DNA of 33,329 nucleotides from Roseovarius marisflavi (GCF_900142625.1 NZ_FRBN01000030.1:1-33329); one strand, 5' to 3'; shown: positions 7,124 to 16,780, numbered from the stretch's first letter. The notes: generated by a model from the sequence alone, not told the origin. Translations and numbers: made by a program.

Positions 7124-9325
7124 TTGCCCCCGTCCAATCCCGACTTCTTTGACGAAGGCGCGCTTGTGGCGGTTCTGACGGCGCAGCCGCTTGATCGACC
7201 GCTGGATTATCTTGCCCCCGAGGGCGGGTGTATGCCGGGGGCCTTTGTCGAGGTGCCGCTTGGCCCGCGCAAGGTCTTGGGCGTGGTCTGGGGGCCGGGC
7301 AAAGGCGGCTTTGACCTCAAGAAGGCGCGCAGCATCATCCGGGTGCTGGATGTGGCGCCGATGCGCGACGAAATGCAGGATTTCCTGCGCCGCGCCGCCG
7401 ATTACACCCTGACGCCGATGCCCGCGATGCTGCGGCTTGCGACGCGCGCGCCGGGGCTGAGCAATCCGCCGTCGATGCAAAAGGTCTATCGTCTGGGCGA
7501 GGGCGAGCCCAATCGCATGACAGACGCGCGCACCCGCGTGCTTGAGGTGTTGCGCAGCTATGGCGGGCTTGGCTTTACCCTCAAGGAGCTAAGCGATCAG
7601 GCGGGGGTGACATCCTCGGTGGTCAAGGGATTGGTGACGCAAGGGGCGGTGCGCGAAGAAGACACGCCGCGCGACATGCCCTTTGCCCGGCTTGATCCCG
7701 ACCTTCCGTCCAAATCCCTGACCGAGGATCAGGAAACAGCCGCAGAGGCGTTGCGCAAGGGGCTGCGCTCTGAGGCTTATGGCACCACGCTTTTGCGCGG
7801 CGTCACCGGATCGGGCAAGACCGAGGTTTACCTCGAGGCCGTCGCCGAGGCCCTGCGCCAGGGGCGTCAGGCGCTTGTGCTCTTGCCGGAAATCGCCCTC
7901 ACGGCCGAATTTCTCAACCGGGTCGAGGTGCGCTTTGGCGCGCGCCCGGCGGAATGGCACTCGGGCGTGACCATGACCGAACGCCGCCGCACCTGGAAGA
8001 TGGTCGGACAGGGCGGCGCACAGATGGTGGTCGGCGCGCGCTCGGCTTTGTTCCTGCCGTTCCAGAACCTTGGCCTGATCATCGTCGACGAGGAACACGA
8101 CACCTCTTACAAACAGGAAGACGGCGTTCTTTATAATGCCCGCGACATGGCGGTACTGCGTGCGGCGATCTGTGGCGCGCGGGTGATTCTGGCCTCGGCC
8201 ACGCCAAGCCTTGAGAGCTGGGCCAATGCCGAGGCGGGCAAGTACGAGCGGCTCGATCTCGATGCGCGCTATGGCGTGGCGGTGATGCCGGAGCTGGCGG
8301 CGATTGACATGCGCGCGCAGAAATTGCCGTCGAACCGCTGGATCTCGCCAAGCCTTCAGGCCGCCGCCAATGCCCGGATCGCCAAGGGCGAGCAGGCGCT
8401 TTTGTTCCTCAACCGGCGCGGCTATGCGCCGACCACGATCTGTCGGGCCTGCGGTCATCAGATCGGCTGTGAGCAATGCGATGCGCGCATGGTCGAGCAC
8501 CGGTTTCAAAAACGCCTGATCTGTCATCAATGCGGGGAAAGCGCGCCTTTGCCGAACGTCTGCCCGTCCTGCGGGGCCGAGGATCGGCTGGCGGCGGTGG
8601 GGCCCGGTGTCGAGCGGCTGGCCGAAGAGGCGACAGCGCTGTTTCCCGAGGCGCGGATCGCGGTGCTCTCGTCAGACCTGTTCGGCTCGGCGCGCGCGCT
8701 CAAGGAACAGATCGAAGAGATTGCCAAAGGCGGCGCCGATATCATCATCGGCACGCAACTGGTGGCAAAGGGGCACAACTTTCCGCTGCTGACGCTGGTC
8801 GGGGTGATTGACGCCGATCTTGGCCTTCAGGGATCAGACCTGCGCGCCGCCGAGCGCACCTTTCAGCTTATGCGCCAGGTGGCGGGGCGCGCGGGGCGGG
8901 CCGAACGGCGCGGCACGGCCCTGTTGCAGACCTTTCAGCCCGAGCATCCGGTGATCCGCGCCATTCTTGCGGGCGACGAAGAGGGGTTCTGGCGCGCCGA
9001 GGCCGATGCGCGCCGTCAGGCGGGCGTGCCGCCCTATGGCCGGATGGCGGGGATCATCCTGTCCTCGCCCGATATGCAGGTGGTGTTTGACATCGGCGAA
9101 GACCTTGCCCGCCGCGATGGCCCCCTGCGGGCGGTGGGCGCACAGGTGTTCGGCCCGGCCCCGGCGCCGGTCGCGCGCATCCGCGGGCGTCACCGCGTGC
9201 GGCTTTTGGTGAAGGCGCCGAAAGGTGCGGCATTACAGGGCGCGGTGGCGGCTTGGGTGGCGCAGGTTCGGCTGCCGCCGCAGGCGCGCCTGAGCGTCGA
9301 TATCGACCCGCAGAGTTTCTATTGA
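7124..9325 (+). CDS. priA: Primosomal protein N' (replication restart helicase PriA)
   Basis: A 733-residue SF2 helicase that reloads the replisome at stalled forks. The start is TTG at 7124 with AGAGAGGAAG about five bases upstream; no ATG fits the N-terminus. The order is complete: 3'-DNA-binding domain (1 to about 110), winged helix, helicase lobe 1 with Walker A GVTGSGKTEVY (about 226-236) and DEEHD (about 321-325), the zinc region with CRACGHQIGCEQCDARM (from about 440), CHQCG and CPSCGAE, lobe 2 with QVAGRAGRAERRG, and the C-terminal domain. It is divergent from fsa. A tandem hairpin follows it before the MFS gene. Confidence 0.97.
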   Translation: MPPSNPDFFDEGALVAVLTAQPLDRPLDYLAPEGGCMPGAFVEVPLGPRKVLGVVWGPGKGGFDLKKARSIIRVLDVAPMRDEMQDFLRRAADYTLTPMPAMLRLATRAPGLSNPPSMQKVYRLGEGEPNRMTDARTRVLEVLRSYGGLGFTLKELSDQAGVTSSVVKGLVTQGAVREEDTPRDMPFARLDPDLPSKSLTEDQETAAEALRKGLRSEAYGTTLLRGVTGSGKTEVYLEAVAEALRQGRQALVLLPEIALTAEFLNRVEVRFGARPAEWHSGVTMTERRRTWKMVGQGGAQMVVGARSALFLPFQNLGLIIVDEEHDTSYKQEDGVLYNARDMAVLRAAICGARVILASATPSLESWANAEAGKYERLDLDARYGVAVMPELAAIDMRAQKLPSNRWISPSLQAAANARIAKGEQALLFLNRRGYAPTTICRACGHQIGCEQCDARMVEHRFQKRLICHQCGESAPLPNVCPSCGAEDRLAAVGPGVERLAEEATALFPEARIAVLSSDLFGSARALKEQIEEIAKGGADIIIGTQLVAKGHNFPLLTLVGVIDADLGLQGSDLRAAERTFQLMRQVAGRAGRAERRGTALLQTFQPEHPVIRAILAGDEEGFWRAEADARRQAGVPPYGRMAGIILSSPDMQVVFDIGEDLARRDGPLRAVGAQVFGPAPAPVARIRGRHRVRLLVKAPKGAALQGAVAAWVAQVRLPPQARLSVDIDPQSFY

Positions 9326-9344
9326 GATCGGTTGTGGCGCGCGC

Positions 9345-9390
9345 GCTTTCTTGAAAAGAAAGCGGTCCGAAATCTTTTGAAGATTTCGGA
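9345..9390. repeat. Two tandem stem-loops between priA and the MFS gene
   Basis: The first stem is GCTTTCTT, loop GAA, AAGAAAGC (9345-9363). The second is TCCGAAATCTT, loop TTG, AAGATTTCGGA (9366-9390). Both are perfect, two bases apart, and read almost the same on either strand. There is no long T tract on the plus side, so transcription may be only slowed. A similar pair occurs at 18533-18580, which suggests a dispersed intergenic element or a local terminator style. Confidence 0.75.
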
Positions 9391-9444
9391 TGCCGACGGG
9401 TGTGTCCTCTCGCCAAAGCCGAAACTTGGGCGTAAAGAAAACCC

Positions 9445-10677
9445 ATGAAACCACAATTCCCCTTGGGCGACGCGCGGCAATTGCCATTCTGGCGCCGTCC
9501 CGTGACCTTGCTGTTCCTGATGGCCGCGGCGATGCCGGTGGCTTTTGCCACTTGGTCGGCGCTGCTCAACAACTTTGTGATCGAGGTGGCGGGGTTCAAC
9601 GGCTCTGACATTGGCTGGCTTCATACGGTACGCGAAATCCCCGGCTTTTTCGCTATTGGCGTGATCGCCCTGATCATGTTCATGCATGAACAGGTGCTTG
9701 GCCTCATCGCGCTTTGCCTTTTGGGCGTGGCCACGGCGATGACGGCGCAATTTCCCTCGCTTGGCGGCATCCTGACCATCACCATGCTCAGCTCGATCGG
9801 GTTTCACTATTATGAGACGGTCAACCAATCGTTGCAATTGCAATGGATCGACAAGCTGCGCGCGCCGCAGATGCTGGGCTGGTTGATGGCGGCGGGATCG
9901 GGCGCCACCCTGATCGCCTATGTCCTGATCGTGATGACATGGGAGGCGCTCAGCCTGACCTATAACACGGTCTACATGATCTCGGGCGGCTTTACCGCCT
10001 GCGTCGCCCTGTTCTGCTTTGTGGCCTATCCCCGGTTCGAGGCGCCTAATCCCCAGATCAAGAAGATGGTGCTGCGACGCCGCTACTGGCTTTATTATGC
10101 GCTGCAATTCATGGCAGGCGCCCGGCGCCAGATTTTCATCGTCTTCGCCGGCTTCATGATGGTCGAGAAATTCGGTTTTCAGGTGCATGAGGTCACAGCC
10201 CTCTTTCTGATCAACCTTCTCGCCAACATGATCTTTGCGCCGCTGATGGGGCGCGCGGTTTTCATGTTTGGCGAGCGCCGCACGCTGATCTTCGAATATG
10301 TCGGGCTTGCCTTGCTCTTTACGGCCTATGGCGGCGTCTATTTCTTTGGCTGGGGCGTGGTTCTGGCGGCGACGCTCTATGTGGTCGATCACATCCTGTT
10401 CTCGCTCGCGCTTGCGCTCAAGACCTATTTCCAGAAGATCGCCGATCCGGGCGATATCGCCCCGACCGCCGCCGTGGCCTTTACCATCAACCATATTGCG
10501 GCGGTGTTCCTGCCGGCCCTTCTGGGCTATTTGTGGCTTGTCTCGCCGGCGGCGGTGTTCTTCATGGCCTCTGCCATGGCCTGTGTGTCCTGCGCGCTTG
10601 CGATGATGATCCCGCGCCACCCCGAGCCTGGCAATGAAACAATCTGGTCGCGTTTCGTATCCGCGCCCGCCGAATAA
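9445..10677 (+). CDS. Major facilitator superfamily transporter
   Basis: A 410-residue inner-membrane protein with about eleven to twelve hydrophobic segments arranged as two halves, split near residues 190-215 by the charged linker PQIKKMVLRRRYW. No classical sugar or drug signature was recognised, and the substrate is unknown. The segment order (opening MKPQFPLGDARQLPFWRRPV, then MAAAMPVAFATWSALLNNFV) resembles MFS proteins of unknown substrate found near priA or prmA in alphaproteobacteria. It follows priA by 119 bp, with the tandem hairpins in the gap, and prmA begins 26 bp after its stop, so these two probably share a transcript. Confidence 0.85.
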   Translation: MKPQFPLGDARQLPFWRRPVTLLFLMAAAMPVAFATWSALLNNFVIEVAGFNGSDIGWLHTVREIPGFFAIGVIALIMFMHEQVLGLIALCLLGVATAMTAQFPSLGGILTITMLSSIGFHYYETVNQSLQLQWIDKLRAPQMLGWLMAAGSGATLIAYVLIVMTWEALSLTYNTVYMISGGFTACVALFCFVAYPRFEAPNPQIKKMVLRRRYWLYYALQFMAGARRQIFIVFAGFMMVEKFGFQVHEVTALFLINLLANMIFAPLMGRAVFMFGERRTLIFEYVGLALLFTAYGGVYFFGWGVVLAATLYVVDHILFSLALALKTYFQKIADPGDIAPTAAVAFTINHIAAVFLPALLGYLWLVSPAAVFFMASAMACVSCALAMMIPRHPEPGNETIWSRFVSAPAE

Positions 10678-10703
10678 TCCCCCCGATCTGAAAGGGTTTG
10701 ACG

Positions 10704-11576
10704 ATGCCGACCTTTACTGCCCTGACCACGCTCACAGGCAAAGACAGCGCCGAGGCGCTTGCCGAAGCGCTTGAGGCCCTCACGCCCGAACCCACCGGCG
10801 TGGGCGCCTTCGAGATGGAAGACGGCTCTGGCCTGTGGGAGGTCGGATCTTACTTTGAAGAGGCCCCCGATCAGGCCGGTCTTGCGCTTTTGGCGGTGAT
10901 GCATGGCGCGCGCCCCTTCACCATCTCCGAATTGCCCGAGACCGATTGGGTCGCCAAGGTGCGCCGCGAGCTGACCCCGGTCGTGGCGGGGCGCTTCTTT
11001 GTCTACGGAAGCCATGACGCCGACAAGGTGCCCGACGATTGCGAGCCTTTGTTGATCGAGGCGGCAATGGCCTTTGGCACCGGGCATCACGGCACCACGC
11101 TTGGCTGTCTGCGCGCGCTGGACCGGTTGGCCAATGCGGGCTTTGTCGGCAAGTCGGTGATTGATATCGGGTGCGGCACGGCGGTTCTGGCGATGGGCGC
11201 GGCGCGGATCTGGCCCGGCGTGATGCTGGCCAGCGACATCGATGAGGTCGCCGTCGAAGTGGCCGCCGCCAACGTCGCCGCCAATGATCTTGTCGGGCGC
11301 GTCGAATGTGTCGAGGCGGCGGGCCTTGATCACCCGCGCCTTGTGGCCGCCGCGCCGTTTGATCTTGTCTTTGCCAATATCCTCAAAGGCCCGCTGATTG
11401 ATCTCGCGCCTGACGTAACGTCACGCTTGCAGGGGGGTGGCAAGGTGATTCTCTCGGGAATTCTGAACGAACAGGCCGACGAGGTGATCTCGGTTTATTG
11501 CGCCCTTGGAAACAGTCTTGCACATCGCGAAGAGATTGGTGACTGGACCACCCTGACATTGGAAAAGTTCTCGTAA
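10704..11576 (+). CDS. prmA: Ribosomal protein L11 methyltransferase
   Basis: A 290-residue SAM-dependent enzyme that methylates lysines and the N-terminus of ribosomal protein L11. ATG 10704 is preferred to the TTG six bases earlier because AAAGGG lies about seven bases before it. An N-terminal substrate-recognition domain precedes the Rossmann domain. AFGTGHHGTT (about 122-131) is the PrmA hallmark, followed by SAM motif I VIDIGCGTAVLAMG and the motif-IV-like FANILKGPL. Length and order are usual for the alphaproteobacterial type, which is shorter than the E. coli enzyme. Confidence 0.93.
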   Translation: MPTFTALTTLTGKDSAEALAEALEALTPEPTGVGAFEMEDGSGLWEVGSYFEEAPDQAGLALLAVMHGARPFTISELPETDWVAKVRRELTPVVAGRFFVYGSHDADKVPDDCEPLLIEAAMAFGTGHHGTTLGCLRALDRLANAGFVGKSVIDIGCGTAVLAMGAARIWPGVMLASDIDEVAVEVAAANVAANDLVGRVECVEAAGLDHPRLVAAAPFDLVFANILKGPLIDLAPDVTSRLQGGGKVILSGILNEQADEVISVYCALGNSLAHREEIGDWTTLTLEKFS

Positions 11577-11682
11577 AATAAGTCAAAATTCTGGCCGGCT
11601 GATCCTCCCGCCTTAGTCTTGCCACATTTCGAGCCTAGTTTTTACTTAACGCGGTGGGGGCCGTGAAAATGGGATTTTTGCA

Positions 11683-12027
11683 ATGGGTGACGCATTCCAA
11701 GGATTTGACACTCGACTGAAATCAATTGAACGGAAACGCGCCGGTATGGAGCGTGGATATGTCGGTCGTGTCGGTAAAGACGGGCTTATTGTTTTTCGCC
11801 CAAAACGTCGTCAGGGCGGCATTTCTTTGCGCGGGATTGTTTATCTCGTGGCCGGGTTCATCTTCTTCAAGGCCGTGATCATTGCCCATCTTGGGGCGGG
11901 CCTATATGAGGAACGCCTTGCGCAACTTGCTCAGGGCAGCGTTGTCGAACAAGCTGGGGCGGCTGTGATGCAACCCGATGCTGTAAGCGCGATGTTTGCA
12001 AGCAAACTTCGGCCATTCCTTCGCTAA
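11683..12027 (+). CDS. Small protein with one membrane helix, unknown function
   Basis: A 114-residue protein: a basic N-terminal region (residues 1-47, RLKSIERKRAGMERGY and FRPKRRQGG), one transmembrane segment (about 51-70, IVYLVAGFIFFKAVIIAHLG), then a polar tail likely outside the cytoplasm. The positive-inside rule supports N-in topology. No domain was recognised. It stands alone, 106 bp after prmA and followed by the hairpin at 12082-12110, so it probably has its own promoter and terminator. Confidence 0.7.
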   Translation: MGDAFQGFDTRLKSIERKRAGMERGYVGRVGKDGLIVFRPKRRQGGISLRGIVYLVAGFIFFKAVIIAHLGAGLYEERLAQLAQGSVVEQAGAAVMQPDAVSAMFASKLRPFLR

Positions 12028-12081
12028 GGCTTCTACGCGACTAATCCCAGCTATCCTGACCCTTGGGTCAGACATCATAAA

Positions 12082-12110
12082 GCCCTGTGCGGTGCGAACC
12101 GCAACAGGGC
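12082..12110. terminator. Hairpin between convergent genes, probable terminator
   Basis: GCCCTGT-GCGGT, loop GCGA, ACCGC-A-ACAGGGC forms a 12-bp stem with one bulged A, followed on the plus strand by GTTATGTTTT. It lies between the plus-strand small membrane protein (stop 12027) and the minus-strand DUF1127 gene (stop 12137) and could serve both. Confidence 0.7.
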
Positions 12111-12136
12111 GTTATGTTTTGCGAGAAGTGCCGCAC

Positions 12137-12334
12137 TTAGACTTGGCGTGCAATCGCGTTGATATCGCCACGGGTCAGACCGATATCGTCAAGCTCGCGA
12201 TCCGAAAGCTGCGACAGCGCATTGCGCGTGGCGCGACGTTCGTTCCAGGTTGAGATCATACCGAGGGCGCGAGCGAAAAACCCACCGAAACCGGCGGAGG
12301 GATTGAGGGTGCGGCTGCTGTCGATGCTGGCCAT
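12137..12334 (-). CDS. DUF1127 domain protein
   Basis: A 65-residue basic protein whose C-terminal half carries the DUF1127 signature: WNERRATRNALSQLSDRELD (about 30-49), then DIGLTRGDINAIARQ. Start 12334 is chosen over 12343 because AAGGA lies nine bases before the second ATG and directly abuts the first. DUF1127 proteins in alphaproteobacteria are small RNA-binding or regulatory proteins; some affect phosphate response or sRNA turnover, but the role of this one is not known. Its promoter lies in the AT-rich region toward ruvC. Confidence 0.87.
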   Translation of the reverse strand: MASIDSSRTLNPSAGFGGFFARALGMISTWNERRATRNALSQLSDRELDDIGLTRGDINAIARQV

Positions 12335-12642
12335 GATTTTCATTCCTTGACTATGTGGGGGCAGAGCCTGTCTGCGTCTGAGAGGCAGGTAGTCAGAGAA
12401 AACCGTTCCTGCAAGCCGGGTTTATTGCATAGTCCTTATGCGTTTTACGCATGGGTCTGATTTCGATTTAAGTGTATTTATATCAGTACGTTAAATATAT
12501 CTCATCCTTGTGAATTTCGCGTGATGGCGCCATATTTGCAACGAAGTGCGTTCAAATCGGGCAGTTTGGAAACGCGCATTCTGCTTGGTCTTTGTTCTCG
12601 TTTCGTGCTATCGCTTGAAAAACAGATGGGCAGGGCAGGAAA
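12335..12642. other. AT-rich divergent promoter region, DUF1127 / ruvC
   Basis: A 308-bp stretch that is clearly more AT-rich than its surroundings from about 12460 to 12530. It holds a perfect 6-bp inverted repeat with a 3-base spacer, ATGCGTTTTACGCAT (12438-12452), which could be an operator. No gene was seen. Promoters for both divergent genes should lie here. Confidence 0.5.
12594..12608 (+). promoter_or_regulatory. Possible degenerate LexA (SOS) box upstream of ruvC
   Basis: GTTC-TCGTTTC-GTGC matches the alphaproteobacterial LexA site GTTC-N7-GTTC at all but one position and lies 35 bases before the ruvC ATG. SOS control of ruvCAB is common in this class. With one mismatch the call rests mostly on position. 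Confidence 0.3.
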
Positions 12643-13149
12643 ATGCGGGTTTTGGGAATTGATCCCGGGTTGCGAAACCTTGGCTGGGGACTGATTGATG
12701 TGAATGGCAGTCGACTTAGCCATGTGGCCAACGGTATTTGTCATTCGAGCGGCACCGATCTGGCGGCGCGGTTGCTGTCTCTTTATGATCAACTTACAGA
12801 TATTCTGAACCGGTATGGGCCAGAGGCGGCGGCGGTCGAACAGACGTTCGTCAACAAGGATGGTGCGGGCACGCTCAAGCTTGGGCAGGCGCGCGGCATC
12901 GCTCTTTTGGTGCCGGCGCAATTCGGCCTTGCGGTGGGGGAATATTCGCCGAACACGGTCAAGAAAACCGTTGTCGGCGTGGGCCATGCGGCCAAGGAAC
13001 AGGTCGCCCATATGGTCAAGGTGCAATTGCCAGGGGTCGAGCTTGCCGGGCCGGATGCGGCGGATGCCTTGGCGGTGGCGATCTGTCATGCCCACCACGC
13101 CCGCAGCACCACGATGCTGGCCGACGCGGTACAGAGGGCAAGCGCATGA
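12643..13149 (+). CDS. ruvC: Crossover junction endodeoxyribonuclease RuvC
   Basis: A 168-residue Holliday-junction resolvase. The four metal-binding acids are at D7 (GIDPG), E66 (AAVEQTF), D138 and D141 ([14 protein letters not shown]), the same numbers as in E. coli. The length is normal. Its stop overlaps the ruvA start (ATGA, 13146-13149), the tight order expected for the RuvABC resolvasome. GGCAGGAAA precedes the ATG. Confidence 0.97.
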   Translation: MRVLGIDPGLRNLGWGLIDVNGSRLSHVANGICHSSGTDLAARLLSLYDQLTDILNRYGPEAAAVEQTFVNKDGAGTLKLGQARGIALLVPAQFGLAVGEYSPNTVKKTVVGVGHAAKEQVAHMVKVQLPGVELAGPDAADALAVAICHAHHARSTTMLADAVQRASA

Positions 13150-13814
13150 TTGGGCGGATCGCAGGGCGGATTGACTATCGCGCCACCGACCACGTTTTGA
13201 TCGACGTGCGCGGCGTTGGATACCTTGTCTATTGCTCGGAACGCACGCTGTCGTCGATGCCGGGCGTGGGCGAGCATGTGGCGCTTTATACCGACCTTCT
13301 GGTGCGCGAGGATATTCTGCAACTCTTCGGCTTTACGACGCTTGTCGAAAAGGAATGGCACCGCCTGTTGATGAGTGTGCAGGGCGTTGGCGCCAAGGCG
13401 TCGCTGGCCATTCTGGGCGCGCTTGGCCCCGATGGTGTGGGCCGCGCGATTGCGCTTGGCGACTGGAACTCGGTGACGGCGGCCAAGGGGATTGGCGCGA
13501 AAACCGGACAGAGGGTGGTCAACGAGCTGAAAGACAAGGCCCCCAGCGTGATGGCAATGGGCGCGGCCCCTGCGCCGGTGCTGGATGACGCTGAGGATGA
13601 GGTGATCGAACGCGCGCCGCGCGTCGCCGCTCCGGTCCCGGCGGGCGTGCCCAATCGCGGCGCGCAGGCCGAGGCCTTATCGGCCCTGACCAACCTTGGC
13701 TATAGCCCCGGCGAGGCGGCAAGTGCCGTGGCGCGGGCGGCGGGCGAAGCGCAGGATGCGGCCACGCCGGAATTGATCCGCCTTTCGCTCAAGCTCTTGG
13801 CGCCAAAGGGGTAA
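13146..13814 (+). CDS. ruvA: Holliday junction branch migration complex subunit RuvA
   Basis: A 222-residue protein that grips the four-way junction as a tetramer and loads RuvB. It has an N-terminal OB domain (1 to about 64), two helix-hairpin-helix motifs ([17 protein letters not shown] about 78-94 and [18 protein letters not shown] about 115-132), an acidic and proline-rich linker (about 140-175), and the RuvB-binding domain III ([22 protein letters not shown]). The linker is somewhat long, as in related alphaproteobacteria. It overlaps ruvC by 4 bp and ruvB starts three bases after its stop. Confidence 0.96.
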   Translation: MIGRIAGRIDYRATDHVLIDVRGVGYLVYCSERTLSSMPGVGEHVALYTDLLVREDILQLFGFTTLVEKEWHRLLMSVQGVGAKASLAILGALGPDGVGRAIALGDWNSVTAAKGIGAKTGQRVVNELKDKAPSVMAMGAAPAPVLDDAEDEVIERAPRVAAPVPAGVPNRGAQAEALSALTNLGYSPGEAASAVARAAGEAQDAATPELIRLSLKLLAPKG

Positions 13815-13817
13815 TCC

Positions 13818-14846
13818 ATGTCAAAACCCGATCCGACAGTGCGACCAGAGGAGCTTCCGGAGGATTTTGACCGCAGTTTGCGCCCGCAGGCGCTGTCGGA
13901 ATTTATCGGTCAGGCCGAAGCGCGCGCCAATCTGTCGGTCTTCATCCAATCCGCCCGCCAGCGCGGCGAGGCGATGGATCACACCCTGTTTCATGGCCCC
14001 CCCGGCCTCGGCAAGACGACCCTGGCCCAGATCATGGCCAAAGAGCTTGGCGTCGGGTTTCGCATGACCTCGGGGCCGGTTCTCGCCAAGGCGGGCGATC
14101 TTGCGGCGATCCTGACCAATCTTGAACGCAATGACGTGTTGTTCATCGACGAAATTCACCGGCTGAACCCGGCGGTGGAAGAGGTGCTTTACCCCGCGCT
14201 GGAGGATTTCGAGCTTGATCTGGTGATCGGGGCCGGGCCCGCCGCGCGCACGGTGCGTATCGAATTGCAGCCCTTCACGCTTGTCGGGGCGACCACGCGG
14301 CTCGGGCTTTTGACAACGCCGCTGCGCGACCGCTTCGGCATTCCGACGCGGCTTCAGTTTTACAAGATCGAAGAGCTGCACGAGATCGTGACCCGTAATG
14401 CGCGGCTTTTGAACGTGCCGACCGACAGTTCCGGCGCGATGGAGATTGCGCGCCGCTCGCGCGGCACGCCACGGATCGCCGGGCGGCTTTTGCGCCGGGT
14501 GGTTGATTTCGCAGTGGTCGAGGGCAACGGCGTGATTTCCAAAGAGCTTGCCGATAGCTCGCTGACGCGATTGGGGGTCGATCACCTTGGGCTTGATGGC
14601 GCGGACCGGCGCTATCTGCGCCTGATCGCCGAGGCCTATCAGGGCGGGCCGGTGGGCATTGAAACGCTCAGCGCCGCGCTCAGTGAATCGCGCGACGCGC
14701 TTGAAGAGGTGATCGAGCCGTTCCTGTTGCAACAAGGCCTTATCCAACGCACCCCGCGCGGGCGGATGTTGACGCAGGGCGGGTGGCATCATCTGGGCCT
14801 GCCGGTGCCCGGCGCCAAGGGGCAATCGGATATGTTCGAGGATTAG
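13818..14846 (+). CDS. ruvB: Holliday junction branch migration ATPase RuvB
   Basis: A 342-residue AAA+ motor of branch migration. Walker [12 protein letters not shown] is at 60-70, Walker [10 protein letters not shown] at about 108-116, sensor I in VGATTRLG, the arginine-finger region in LRDRFGIP, sensor II in [13 protein letters not shown], and a C-terminal winged helix (about 260-330). Length and motif order are normal. Last gene of the ruvCAB unit; the following hypothetical gene starts 109 bp on. Confidence 0.97.
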   Translation: MSKPDPTVRPEELPEDFDRSLRPQALSEFIGQAEARANLSVFIQSARQRGEAMDHTLFHGPPGLGKTTLAQIMAKELGVGFRMTSGPVLAKAGDLAAILTNLERNDVLFIDEIHRLNPAVEEVLYPALEDFELDLVIGAGPAARTVRIELQPFTLVGATTRLGLLTTPLRDRFGIPTRLQFYKIEELHEIVTRNARLLNVPTDSSGAMEIARRSRGTPRIAGRLLRRVVDFAVVEGNGVISKELADSSLTRLGVDHLGLDGADRRYLRLIAEAYQGGPVGIETLSAALSESRDALEEVIEPFLLQQGLIQRTPRGRMLTQGGWHHLGLPVPGAKGQSDMFED

Positions 14847-14955
14847 GCGTCACGCGCGGGCAACGCGCCGGGGCTTTCGCGTGCCGGTCTCGTGAGGGGA
14901 TGGCGTAAGCGGGGCGGTTTTGCTATCGGGGGGCGCAAAACGAAAGGGTCACCCG

Positions 14956-15594
14956 ATGAGCGAGCCTCTGACGCCACAAGATGTTGAGGCGCTGTTCACG
15001 CGCAGCGACGAGAGTTTTCTGTTTGCCCGATGGGGCCGACCGATCGTGCCGATCGTCTTTGGCGTCGATGACAAGACCCTGAGCGTGGTCAAGGGCGCGA
15101 TCGAGGCGGTGGTGACGCTGGCCAATCACAAGATGGCCGAGACCGACCCCGAGCTTGGCGCGAACCTGATGCTGTTTTTCTTTCGCGACTGGCAGGAATT
15201 GCTTGAGGTGCCCGATCTTGACCGCTTGATCCCTGATCTGGCGCCACTCGTGGCGCGCCTTGAGGGGGCGGAGGCCAATCAGTACCGGATTTTCCGCTTT
15301 GACGAGGGTGGCGCGATCAAGGCCAGTTTCGTGTTCCTGCGCATGGATGATCAGCTTGGCGCGGTGCCGGCCGAAACTCTGGCCCTGAGCCAGATCGTGC
15401 AAACCATTCTGCTCTGGTCGGATCGCGCGTTTCAGGATCGCTCGCCGCTGGCGGCGCTGCCCGATGGCGGGCAAGTGATTCTGCGCCCGGAGATCGCGGC
15501 GTTGATCCGGGCGGGCTATGATCAGATATTACCGAAGATGAGCCGTGAGGCGAGCCACGCGTTGCGATTGAGCGCGCGGCTGGTGGCGAACTGA
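14956..15594 (+). CDS. Conserved-looking cytoplasmic protein, function unknown
   Basis: A 212-residue soluble protein beginning MSEPLTPQDVEALF. ATG 14956 is chosen over the TTG at 14920 because AAAGGG lies about ten bases upstream. No signal peptide, membrane helix or known catalytic motif was seen. The sequence is mixed alpha/beta, with FLFARWGRPIVPIVFGVDD near the N-terminus and LMLFFFRDWQEL mid-protein. Composition and codon use match neighbouring housekeeping genes, so it is probably a real gene. It follows ruvB on the same strand. Confidence 0.75.
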   Translation: MSEPLTPQDVEALFTRSDESFLFARWGRPIVPIVFGVDDKTLSVVKGAIEAVVTLANHKMAETDPELGANLMLFFFRDWQELLEVPDLDRLIPDLAPLVARLEGAEANQYRIFRFDEGGAIKASFVFLRMDDQLGAVPAETLALSQIVQTILLWSDRAFQDRSPLAALPDGGQVILRPEIAALIRAGYDQILPKMSREASHALRLSARLVAN

Positions 15595-15699
15595 CGGCGC
15601 TGCGTCAGGCTGTAGGCGTTCCGGCCTTTCTGACCTGATAAAGCTTGACCGAATCTGGCGTTGTGGCGCTATTACCCCCGTTGTCTTGGGGAGGTGATT

Positions 15700-16780
15700 C
15701 TGAGAAACGCAATTTGTGGGGTATTTCTTGCCCTGGTCGGGTTGGGGCTGACCGGTGAGGTCGCGGCGCAAACCTGTGGCGGGCTCTATGCGGTCAAGCG
15801 CGGCGACAGCCTGTCGCTGATCGCGGATAGCCAATACAAGGACGCGGGCAAGTGGACAGCGGTCCACTCGATCAATATCGACCAGATTGGCCAGAATCCA
15901 AATGACATCCGCGTGGGCATGACGTTGCGTTTTGCGCTGCATCGACGGTTTGCCGACCGGGCTAAAAGGGGGGCAGGCGGTGGCGGCGACCCCCGAGCCT
16001 GCGGCGCTTGTCGTGGCACCGGGAAATGCGGCATCCCGGCGCAAGATCAATATTCTCACTGGTAGCGATTTCTGGCCCTTCACCGACAAGGATTTGCCCG
16101 AGGGCGGAGTTCTGGCACATGTGGTGCTAGCCTCGATGGAGGCCGCTGACCCTGCGCAGGGGTTTGCCATCCACTGGGTGGATGACTGGGCCTCGCATCA
16201 CGAGCTGCTTTTGTCCAACGCGCTGCTGGATATCGGGTTTCCGTGGTTTCGCCCCGATTGTGAGGCTGACCCCGTGACCTATCGCTGCGCCAACCTGATT
16301 TTTTCAGAGTCGATGTTCGAGGTTCTGATGCTGCTGTTCGTGGACAAGGCCCGCCCGATTGCCTTCAACGGCGCCGACGATCTGCAAGGCCGGGTTCTGT
16401 GTCGTCCTGCAGGGTATTCGACCTATATTTTCGACCAAGACGGGCGCAACTGGCTGCGCGGCGGGTTGATCACCCTCAAGACCCCTGCTTCGCCCGGCGA
16501 CTGTCTGCGTCTGCTGAGCGAGGGCGAGGTCGATGGCGTGGTGCTTAACGAATTCCTGGGTCGTGGAAAGATCAAGGAAATGGGCCTTCAGGACCGCGTC
16601 GTGGTGGCGCAGGGGCAGCCGATTTCGGTCGATGGCAATCACATGGTCGTTCACAAATCGCATCCGCAGGGGCGCGAGTTACTGGCCGTCTTCGAAAGGG
16701 GGCTTGCGCAAATCAAGGCGAACGGCAGCTATCAGCGCATCATCGACGAACATATGACGCGCGTTTGGGCGGAGTTCTAG
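15700..16780 (+). pseudogene. LysM + solute-binding-domain protein (copy 1), frameshifted
   Basis: The reading frame encodes an N-terminal signal peptide (about 1-26, ending VAAQ), a LysM-like domain (LYAVKRGDSLSLIADSQYK) and then a periplasmic binding-protein-like domain with NILTGSDFWPFTDKDLP, DIGFPWFRPDC and DGVVLNEF. The frame breaks at TTTT 15930-15933: removing one T joins MTLRLRCIDGLPTGL and gives 359 residues. No ATG exists at the front; CTG 15700 aligns with the ATG of copy 2 (LRNAICG against MRRILTG) and has GGGGAGG five to six bases upstream. GTG 15694 is an alternative. Intact, it would be an exported protein combining peptidoglycan attachment and ligand binding; no transporter genes are adjacent. 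Confidence 0.8.

Noticed and set aside
9319..10620. 433-codon minus-strand open frame
   Set aside because: Antisense to the MFS gene; the translation is His/Arg-rich shadow sequence without a family.
13821..14825. 334-codon minus-strand open frame
   Set aside because: Fully antisense to ruvB.
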